Assembly (NCBI RefSeq): GCF_016405905.1
Contig: NZ_JAEFCB010000030.1
Location: forward strand, 1 to 58,500
Reading direction: 5' to 3'
From: Variovorax sp. IB41
Lineage (GTDB): Bacteria; Pseudomonadota; Gammaproteobacteria; Burkholderiales; Burkholderiaceae_C
Length of the DNA: 58,500 bases
Of the stretch, positions 24,790-31,188 are shown piece after piece. Under the pieces are notes generated by a model. The model saw only the letters and a list, made by a program, of their open reading frames with translations. It ran no database searches and had not been told where the DNA came from. Each line of letters starts with the position of its first letter. The stretch's first letter is position 1. The position numbers and the translations under genes were made by a program.

Positions 24790-25278
24790 ATGGGACTGCT
24801 CGACATTCTTCAAGAAGCCATTGGCGGCGACACCGCTGCGCATGTGGACCAGGTCGCGCAACACGCCTCGCCCGACGCGATCGGCGCGGGGCTCGCAGCG
24901 GCAATGCGCTCGGACCAGACGCCGCCGTTCGGCGACACGGTAGGGCGCCTGTTCGGCCAGTCTTCGCCGATGCAGCAGGCCGGCGTGCTCAACCAGATCC
25001 TGGCAACGCTGGGCCCGGCCGCGGCATCGATGCTGGCGGGCGGGGTGCTCGGGCGGATGCTGCAGCCCGGCCAGACGCAACTCACGCCGGAGCAGGCCTC
25101 GCAGCTGTCACCCGCGCAGGTGACGGAGATCGCGGCGCATGCGGAAGAGCAGCATGCGGGGGTGATCGACGAGGTGAGCCGGTTCTATGCGCAGCACTCG
25201 GGGTTGGTGAAGACGCTGGGTGGGGCTGTGTTGGCGATTGCGTTGGCGAAGATGAAGGAGAACGCGACGCGGGGGTGA
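24790..25278 (+). CDS. YidB/DUF937-like protein
   Basis: A 162-residue cytoplasmic protein starting MGLLDILQEAIGGDTAAHVD after GGAAGGAG. It contains the DUF937-like core LNQILATLGPAAASMLAGGVLGRML, then two helices separated by short Pro/Gln linkers (TQLTPEQASQLSPAQVTEIA), and a C-terminal hydrophobic stretch (LVKTLGGAVLAIALAKM). The molecular function of the family is unknown. Its gene is the last before the T6SS accessory cluster; codon use is typical of the chromosome. Confidence 0.8.
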   Translation: MGLLDILQEAIGGDTAAHVDQVAQHASPDAIGAGLAAAMRSDQTPPFGDTVGRLFGQSSPMQQAGVLNQILATLGPAAASMLAGGVLGRMLQPGQTQLTPEQASQLSPAQVTEIAAHAEEQHAGVIDEVSRFYAQHSGLVKTLGGAVLAIALAKMKENATRG

Positions 25279-25410
25279 GGACGGCAGATGGGCTCGGCAG
25301 CGGTGCTCATTCCGGGAGAGTCCCTTGTTTCTCGTATTCGATCAACTGTTGACTGATTTCTCAAGGAAGCTTGTCTTGCGCGCTCATTGGATAGCGCGGA
25401 TGTTCGATGC

Positions 25411-25547
25411 CTAACGGGCAACAACGACCTTGACTTGGTGGTTCTTGTAGAAGTGCACGTGAACGTTGCCAGGCCGCCTGTTGGATACTCTGGAATTTCC
25501 ACCACGGCTTCGTGGATTGGCGGTTCCAACCCGTCTCGGTCGGCCAT
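25411..25547 (-). pseudogene. Remnant of a third DUF3304 lipoprotein (frameshifted 3' end)
   Basis: Immediately downstream of the intact DUF3304 gene is a stretch encoding MADRDGLEPPIHEAVVEIPEYPTGG, then a frameshift, then GNVHVHFYKNHQVKVVVAR and a TAG stop at 25411. The two parts line up with WHEKTVPIDRYDMPGG and ALNVHFLPGGEIQLIISN of the neighbouring intact protein (residues about 115-148), and with the second intact copy as well. The N-terminal three quarters of the gene are missing. It is most simply a decayed 3' end of a tandem paralogue. Confidence 0.68.
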
Positions 25548-25548
25548 C

Positions 25549-26028
25549 TCAGTTCGACGGCTTCACCGGATAGGCGGGACCGGGGTAATCTTTGGCGCCC
25601 GCGCCCTTGTTGGAGATGATCAGCTGGATCTCACCTCCGGGAAGAAAATGCACATTGAGCGCGCCACCCGGCATGTCGTACCTATCGATCGGTACAGTCT
25701 TTTCGTGCCAATGTTCAACGGCTGCTTGCGGGCTTGTATCTCTGGGGTTTCCGCTGGACGTCGTCCACTTCACCTGGGCGCTGAGGCCAGGATGCCATTG
25801 GGCCGGATAGGCAATGCAACAAACAAAGCTGCCTCCGCCGCCATACGGCCGCGAGTTGCCACCGCCCGCCCCGTCTACGTAGAACTGATGGATGTAGTCA
25901 CCGGTGTGGTTGTAGGGACTGATGTTGGCGCTGTAGCTTTCGGGTGCTCGTTCCTTGTTGATACAAGCCGTCAGCGGCAGGATGAGCAGCGTTGCCGTGC
26001 AAAGTGCCAGACCGGAGATTCGCTTCAT
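25549..26028 (-). CDS. DUF3304-family lipoprotein, candidate Tle1 immunity protein
   Basis: A 159-residue lipoprotein with a signal peptide ending LPLTAC (Cys22). The ATG at 26028 is preferred over an upstream TTG. The mature protein has GYYIHQFYVDGAGGGNSRPY-like (GDYIHQFYVDGAGGGNSRPY), GGGSFVCCIAYPAQWHPGL, VKWTTS and RYDMPGGALNVHFLPGGEIQ, the pattern of DUF3304. Proteins of this family occur next to T6SS lipase effectors, where they act as periplasmic immunity lipoproteins. Its paralogue is at 29713-30366. It lies 20 bases downstream of the unknown 488-residue gene. Confidence 0.82.
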   Translation of the reverse strand: MKRISGLALCTATLLILPLTACINKERAPESYSANISPYNHTGDYIHQFYVDGAGGGNSRPYGGGGSFVCCIAYPAQWHPGLSAQVKWTTSSGNPRDTSPQAAVEHWHEKTVPIDRYDMPGGALNVHFLPGGEIQLIISNKGAGAKDYPGPAYPVKPSN

Positions 26029-26048
26029 TCGTCCAGGCAATACCGTAA

Positions 26049-27515
26049 CTATCTATTGGCAACCGAATCGGGATACGCCCGGCTGGCCATCGGGTCGAAG
26101 TCGAAGGCCTTGAAGAAATCCTCTTCACGCTTCCAGCGCACCGTGCCGTCGGGCAATCCGAAAGCCAGTTGTGCGAGGTCCAGGGGCTCTTCGCGCATGG
26201 CCGAGGCGAACCTGGTGTCCCAGCCGATGGCTGCCAAGCTGGCGTTGCCTCCCGCGTCGTAGTCCCACACCCGGTACACGAGCGTGTTGTCCTTGAGTTT
26301 GAGGCCGACTTTGCCGCGCAGATCTTCTGCGTAGAAGCCGCCGTCTTTCTTGTTCAACCCGACGAAGCCCAGATTAATGGCGCGCTTGAGCTTGCCCGTG
26401 TCGTCGTACTGTTCCTGGCGGAGGGTTCGGCCGGCCGCGATGTAGAAGCGGTCGCGCGGTTGGTGCGCGCCAGCGGGGTAGAACTCGACCAGCTTGATGC
26501 CCGAGAGCACCTGTGTCTCGCGCCGGCGGTCATGGCGGTACATCTGGTCGACGTCGTCAAGGATCGAGACCGGCACCGGGGGCTTGGTGAAGTAGTACTC
26601 GATCGGCTTGCTGCTTGCGTCGGTGTACTTCAGCGCGGGGCCGTCGCTGCGGTCTCGCAGGCCGATGTTGAAGCCACCGAGAATTTGCGTGACGCCTTTG
26701 CTGGAGTCGACGCTCGCATTGCCGCCATGGCGCTCAGGGCTGGGCTTGGGTGAGTCGCGAAACACGATGGACTCGCTCCAGCGGCCGTCCTCCTTGCCGT
26801 AGTGCCACTGAATCCAGAGGCTGCCGTTTTCGGTCTGGTCACGGTCATTCTTGAATGCACCGTAGCGGAACCTGCGCCACGTGTCCCTCGGATCGGGATC
26901 GCCAAGCGGGCAAGCGTTGGTCGTGGTGGCGGAGACGTACAGCTGCAGCAAATTCTGATCGTTGAAGCGGAAGCACTGACGCTCGTGCGTTGTCACGCGC
27001 TCGCTCTTCTCCGGCTCATAAACAGCCGCCGCGAACGTTTCTTGAACTCTTCCTTTCGGGTCATAGAGATAGACCCGTGCGGCTCCCATCACATGGGATC
27101 GCAAAAGGGGCGCGACGCTGGCGTTGCGTGACTGGTTTTTTTCGGTCCTGGCGATGCTGGCCGGACGAGTGCCTTCGTTGCGTCGGAACCAGTCCTCCTT
27201 GCGGCAAACGCGCCAGCCACCCTTGGCGTCGGGCTCGTAGTACGACACGACGCTTTTGTCTTCACCTTTGGGCAAGGTGCCTTGTCCGCTCTTGGCCTGC
27301 ATGTCTTGCGGCAGGGGCGGTGCGAAAGCAGGCGTGTCGAGTCCGTTGGCTGGTTGCGATGCGAAGCGTCCTCCCAAGTCTTGCTCGTAGCCGATCAAGA
27401 CCTTGACGCCGTCTTTCGGTGATTCGAGCCAGTTCGTTGGGTTGTTGCAGGCGGCGTGGGCCACAACTGCACAAGCCCCAGCAAGTGTTATCGCTGCTGG
27501 CTTACAAAGTAGCAT
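26049..27515 (-). CDS. Unrecognised exported 488-residue protein in the T6SS lipase cassette
   Basis: I do not recognise this protein. It has a signal peptide (MLLCKPAAITLAGACAVVAHA, probable cut after AHA at residue 21) and no lipobox in the usual place. The mature protein contains NVLIGYEQDLGGRF-like N-terminal sequence, repeated short motifs of the type YDPKGRVQETF and YDDTGKLKRAINLGF, and a Cys-containing stretch (ECRFNDQ.., NACPLGD). These short Gly-Lys-type repeats resemble MORN- or wapA-like units but are not a clear family match. It lies between the lipase and a DUF3304 gene, so it is part of the effector/immunity cassette. Codon use is less GC-biased than in the core genes. Confidence 0.72.
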   Translation of the reverse strand: MLLCKPAAITLAGACAVVAHAACNNPTNWLESPKDGVKVLIGYEQDLGGRFASQPANGLDTPAFAPPLPQDMQAKSGQGTLPKGEDKSVVSYYEPDAKGGWRVCRKEDWFRRNEGTRPASIARTEKNQSRNASVAPLLRSHVMGAARVYLYDPKGRVQETFAAAVYEPEKSERVTTHERQCFRFNDQNLLQLYVSATTTNACPLGDPDPRDTWRRFRYGAFKNDRDQTENGSLWIQWHYGKEDGRWSESIVFRDSPKPSPERHGGNASVDSSKGVTQILGGFNIGLRDRSDGPALKYTDASSKPIEYYFTKPPVPVSILDDVDQMYRHDRRRETQVLSGIKLVEFYPAGAHQPRDRFYIAAGRTLRQEQYDDTGKLKRAINLGFVGLNKKDGGFYAEDLRGKVGLKLKDNTLVYRVWDYDAGGNASLAAIGWDTRFASAMREEPLDLAQLAFGLPDGTVRWKREEDFFKAFDFDPMASRAYPDSVANR

Positions 27516-27562
27516 CGTGCGTGGCGTTGACCAGCTTGCAGCTCAGGAGTGGTTATCACCCT

Positions 27563-29716
27563 TTACCGCATACCGCTGAATATGTCCCCGATGCCCTTGG
27601 TACTCATGATCTGCCGCATCCCTTCTGCATCCATGGGTGGCGGCTCCATCGGCGGTTGAGCCGAAATGTAGGCGTCAAGACGTTCCTTGTTCGTCAGTGC
27701 CACGCCGTTTCGGTACAGCGTGCGCCAGCGCAGGTAGCCCCAGATCGAACTGGGTTCGCGACTGCCCGTTTCGGTTGGAAGGGTCTTGTCCTTCCGATAG
27801 GCCGTCAGATCGGCAAGCTCTTGCTTGGTTAGAGCCGGTGGCGGCGGCGAAAGCATGGGGGCATAAACTGGGCGGCCCTTGCGTGCTTCTTCTTGCAAGG
27901 TATTGAGAATCTCGCGGTTCTTGCGCTCCCCCTCCTTGTTGGCAGCGTCCTTGGCTTCGAGTTGCGTCATGCGCTCTGTCTCCTTTGCGCGCCAAGTCGA
28001 CTCATTGGTTTCTCCTGTCGGCTTGAACCAAGCACGTGAGTCATGGGCATAGTCGTCCAGCAATCGAACGACGGCTGACGGCAGAGGATCTGGGCTGTTC
28101 CAGTGTCGTCGAACGTCGTTCCATTGCCGCACTTTCTCTCCCCACACCCAGTCGGTCAGGTATGTCGAGACAGAACTGTTCCTCAAGAGCTTGCCTAGCC
28201 AAGTGTCCTCATACAAAGGGTTGTTCTCGTCCTTCTTGACGGCTTTCCATTCGTCCCGGAGTTCGGCGTTGGCAAGCGTCAAGTCGGTGTAGTCCTGGCC
28301 ATACTTGAACTGTTTGGCGCGCTTGAGAAAGTCTTGTGTCTCGAGTGCCTCCGCTCCCGTCGGGCCCAAGCGTAGACGACGCCAGCGTACATAGAGCCCG
28401 TAGTGGGTTTGCATGGCTGCTGGTGTACTAATGCCGTCACCAAGCAGCGGCTTGACGGCGGATACGTAGGCATTGAATGCGTCACGCAAAGCGGGCGCCA
28501 CCTTGAAAGCGTCGCGCATTTCCTGTGTCACGCCCGGTGCATTGGGATTCAATGGCACCCCGGCAGTGACCGCCTCGCGAAACATATGACATAGCGGCGC
28601 CTGTGAGAGTTTTGCATTGTCGTTCGCTTTAAGCGTTGGGCCTGTCGCGCAACCTCGACCCTGTTCTCCGGGTGGATAGCCGCCACCGACGTCCGAATGC
28701 ACTCCCGGGTAAACCACTTCAATGCCGTCGCCGCCCGCCAAGTCCAGCGGAAACGAGCCGCGCACTTCATGCCCTGATACGAGGTGCACACACCGTTTCA
28801 CATAGCTCGGAACGGCAAGATCCTTGGGGCGACCCCACCCATCATGCCCGTCGCGGATCAACGCGCTTTGCGCCAATCCGACCGATGCAACCGTGTCAAA
28901 AATGCCAAGAAAAACGATCTCGACCTTGAGTCCGGCGAGAGTGAAATCGGGGTCTACCGCGTCATTCAACCAATTGCAGAAGGCGCGCGCTTCGGCCGCG
29001 CCACGCGAAAAGCCGAAAACCGAGATCTTTAGCTTCTCCAGTTTTGGTTTGCGTTGCACCAAACTGCTCAGCTTGCTCCACAGCTGTTGGCGACGCTCCC
29101 GCAGGACGTCACCGCGCACCGTGTCTCGCACCGGCGTGACGGTCGTATCAAAAATATTCCCTAACTTATCGGTCAGCCCCACGTCGCGCAACATCTGCAC
29201 TTCGCTCTTGCCGAGATTGCGGATGGCGCCGGGAGACATGTTGATGTCGGCGGACATCTTTTTGACCGTAGCGATGTCGCTGGTGCCAAGTGATGCACTG
29301 AAGTTCGCACCGAAGAAGTGCCTGTACAGGGAGTCATGCAGTTGCAGTAACGCCCAGTTGATGCGGGCTTCGCCCCCCCATCCCGCACCGAGTCCCGCGT
29401 TGGCTGCCGCGCCCAAGCCGCTGTCGCCGACTTCGGCCAGGAATGGCGTGCCCACGCCAGCAACGTAAATGCGGCGATGTTCTGCGGGGTTGGCGTCAAA
29501 AACATCGTGCAGCCGTGCGACATTGCTCTGGCTCTGGTTCGGTGTGTCGCGCAAGCGATTGTTATTGGTGCCGTCGAAGAAAAAGCTGTAGTGCAATTCC
29601 TTGCTGCACGGGAGACTCGCCGTCGAAGACTGTTGTGCCAGACAAAGCGCTTTTTGCGCATTGGTCAGGGCCAACGGGTCTTCACCAATAGGTTCTAGTA
29701 CTTTGCTGGTAGTCAT
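27563..29716 (-). CDS. tle1: Tle1-family T6SS phospholipase effector (DUF2235)
   Basis: A 717-residue lipase. The N-terminal half has SFFFDGTNNN, then the nucleophile elbow GFSRG (residues 235-239, Ser237), GIFDTVASVG with Asp273, and GVHSDVGGGY with His340, the DUF2235 core. I infer Ser237, Asp273 and His340 as catalytic candidates. The last 300 residues are charged, with coiled-coil-like heptads (KEGERKNREILNTLQEEA) and a Pro-rich tail, perhaps for loading on VgrG. The start overlaps the stop of the DUF3304 gene (ATGA). Tle1 enzymes cut phospholipids in target-cell envelopes. Confidence 0.92.
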   Translation of the reverse strand: MTTSKVLEPIGEDPLALTNAQKALCLAQQSSTASLPCSKELHYSFFFDGTNNNRLRDTPNQSQSNVARLHDVFDANPAEHRRIYVAGVGTPFLAEVGDSGLGAAANAGLGAGWGGEARINWALLQLHDSLYRHFFGANFSASLGTSDIATVKKMSADINMSPGAIRNLGKSEVQMLRDVGLTDKLGNIFDTTVTPVRDTVRGDVLRERRQQLWSKLSSLVQRKPKLEKLKISVFGFSRGAAEARAFCNWLNDAVDPDFTLAGLKVEIVFLGIFDTVASVGLAQSALIRDGHDGWGRPKDLAVPSYVKRCVHLVSGHEVRGSFPLDLAGGDGIEVVYPGVHSDVGGGYPPGEQGRGCATGPTLKANDNAKLSQAPLCHMFREAVTAGVPLNPNAPGVTQEMRDAFKVAPALRDAFNAYVSAVKPLLGDGISTPAAMQTHYGLYVRWRRLRLGPTGAEALETQDFLKRAKQFKYGQDYTDLTLANAELRDEWKAVKKDENNPLYEDTWLGKLLRNSSVSTYLTDWVWGEKVRQWNDVRRHWNSPDPLPSAVVRLLDDYAHDSRAWFKPTGETNESTWRAKETERMTQLEAKDAANKEGERKNREILNTLQEEARKGRPVYAPMLSPPPPALTKQELADLTAYRKDKTLPTETGSREPSSIWGYLRWRTLYRNGVALTNKERLDAYISAQPPMEPPPMDAEGMRQIMSTKGIGDIFSGMR

Positions 29717-30366
29717 CGCGCGGGTCTTTCTTCACGTTCTTTCGACGGCGCAGTGACCGCAGCAGGAACTGGAGGAGGCGAGGGCTGTAATGCAATTGGC
29801 AAGGTCTCCCACGCCTCGGGAACGCGCTCTTCCGGGTAAAACTTGTCGTGGCAATCCGGACGGATCAGGCAGTACTGACGCGGATTGATGAGTTCCCGGT
29901 CCGGAAACTGCGGATGCCCCGGCGCATATTGCGACGCAAAGACTTTGATTTGGTCGTTGGGCAAAAACGCGACCCAGAAAACGCCCCCCTTCAACCCGTC
30001 GTACCTAGGAATGTCAATGACATTGGTGTATAGGCCTTTTGGGTCCTTTGCATACAACACGTCATTGCGCCATTTTATAGTTACCTTCAAATCAGGACGC
30101 CAAAGCGCGGGCAAGCCAATGGCGGTCGCGGTTCCACCTCCACCGGCATAGGTGCCGACGTTCCCACCCCACTGGTCGTTAACATAGAACACGCCAATCG
30201 GGGTGCCCGAGTAGTTCAGTCCCTCGACCTGCAAGCCGATGATTTCGCTCTCCGCAGATTGCGGAGGCGACGTGTCCTTGGCATCGCAACCCGCGATTGA
30301 AGCACCAATTAAAAGCGCGGCGAGCAACATGCGTAGCAACGTTTTCAACGCTTGGATTTTCCGCAT
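29713..30366 (-). CDS. DUF3304-family lipoprotein, candidate Tle1 immunity protein (upstream copy)
   Basis: A 217-residue lipoprotein with a lipobox SIAGC (Cys27) after a strong hydrophobic signal peptide. The DUF3304 core is GVFYVNDQWGGNVGTYAGGG, IGLPALWRPDLKVTIKWRND and NVIDIPRYDGLKGGVFWVAF. A proline-rich C-terminal tail (QPSPPPVPAAVTAPSKERE) is absent from the other copy. It immediately precedes the lipase and its stop overlaps the lipase ATG, so the presumed immunity protein is translated before and coupled to the effector. Outer-membrane or periplasmic location fits protection from a lipase acting in the periplasm. Confidence 0.87.
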   Translation of the reverse strand: MRKIQALKTLLRMLLAALLIGASIAGCDAKDTSPPQSAESEIIGLQVEGLNYSGTPIGVFYVNDQWGGNVGTYAGGGGTATAIGLPALWRPDLKVTIKWRNDVLYAKDPKGLYTNVIDIPRYDGLKGGVFWVAFLPNDQIKVFASQYAPGHPQFPDRELINPRQYCLIRPDCHDKFYPEERVPEAWETLPIALQPSPPPVPAAVTAPSKEREERPAR

Positions 30367-30369
30367 GAA

Positions 30370-31188
30370 TCAGACCACTTCATCCACAATCAGCCGTTGT
30401 TCGGATAGAGCTGAGATCACTGCGCCATAGAGTTTTGCGTCGTGAAGATCGATCGTCGTTGGCAATCGTTTCAACGCGTCTTCAATGCACGCATGCGCAA
30501 TAGAGACCTGCCCGTGCAACTGCCCGAACAGATCGGGGCGCCGTACGATGTTGAAGAGCAGAGTATCTGGGAGCGCGATGCGTTGTAATCGCTGGTGCTG
30601 GCGATTGTCCAATTCGTACGGCTTCGTATCTGACACCGTATTTGAAAATGTGCCGGGGACAGACACGAGTTTCCCATCGCGTCCGAGGTAATGCCAGCAA
30701 CTCATTCCCGCAAGCAGCCTTTCGCGCTGAGACGGGGTGAATACCTCGAGTAGCGAGTGCAACGACCGCGTGTCTGCCAAGCGCAGCATCCAGGCCTTTT
30801 CGTCCGATGTCACGGCTTCCATCTGCTGCTGCAGATGCAGAGCGAGCGCTTCTACGGGTAGATCGGAGGCGATGATGCTCAACATTGGCTTGCCACTGGT
30901 CAGACGCAGGAGCCGTTGCAGCAGCGAAAGCCGATCATCGTTATTTGCAGGGAGCACCAACAAAACCGGTGCAATGGCATCGAGGCCCGGCCCGCTGTAC
31001 AGATCCGCGTAAAGCGAAACACGTGATTGTTCGCTGGCCACTTGCTTCAATTGCGGCGCCAGTTCTGGAGCAAAAGCCATGTCCAGTAGCGCGTAGGCGC
31101 CCGATGCCAAGGGCTCCGTAGCCAGCCGCTGTTGGATCAGCGCGGCCGAGCCGTTCTGCGGCGGATCTATCCATTCCACGCTAGCCAT
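30370..31188 (-). CDS. DUF4123 T6SS effector-loading adaptor
   Basis: A 272-residue cytoplasmic protein starting MASVEWIDPPQNGSAALIQQ at 31188; its ATG overlaps the vgrG stop by 8 bases. DUF4123 proteins (Tap/TEC type) bind an effector and its VgrG. Family-like features are the early GAYALLDMAFAPELA, a central LLRLTSGKPMLSIIASDLPVE, and MLRLADTRSLHSLLEVFTPSQRERLLAGMSCWHYLGRDG. Position between vgrG and the lipase matches its expected job of loading Tle1 onto this VgrG. A longer frame to 31416 is only reading into vgrG. Confidence 0.9.
   Translation of the reverse strand: MASVEWIDPPQNGSAALIQQRLATEPLASGAYALLDMAFAPELAPQLKQVASEQSRVSLYADLYSGPGLDAIAPVLLVLPANNDDRLSLLQRLLRLTSGKPMLSIIASDLPVEALALHLQQQMEAVTSDEKAWMLRLADTRSLHSLLEVFTPSQRERLLAGMSCWHYLGRDGKLVSVPGTFSNTVSDTKPYELDNRQHQRLQRIALPDTLLFNIVRRPDLFGQLHGQVSIAHACIEDALKRLPTTIDLHDAKLYGAVISALSEQRLIVDEVV

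Noticed and set aside
25185..25547. Possible 120-residue minus-strand gene
   Set aside because: Only its N-terminal 25 residues match the DUF3304 end. The rest reads through a frameshift and into the antisense of the DUF937 gene, so I call the 25411-25547 part a pseudogene remnant instead.
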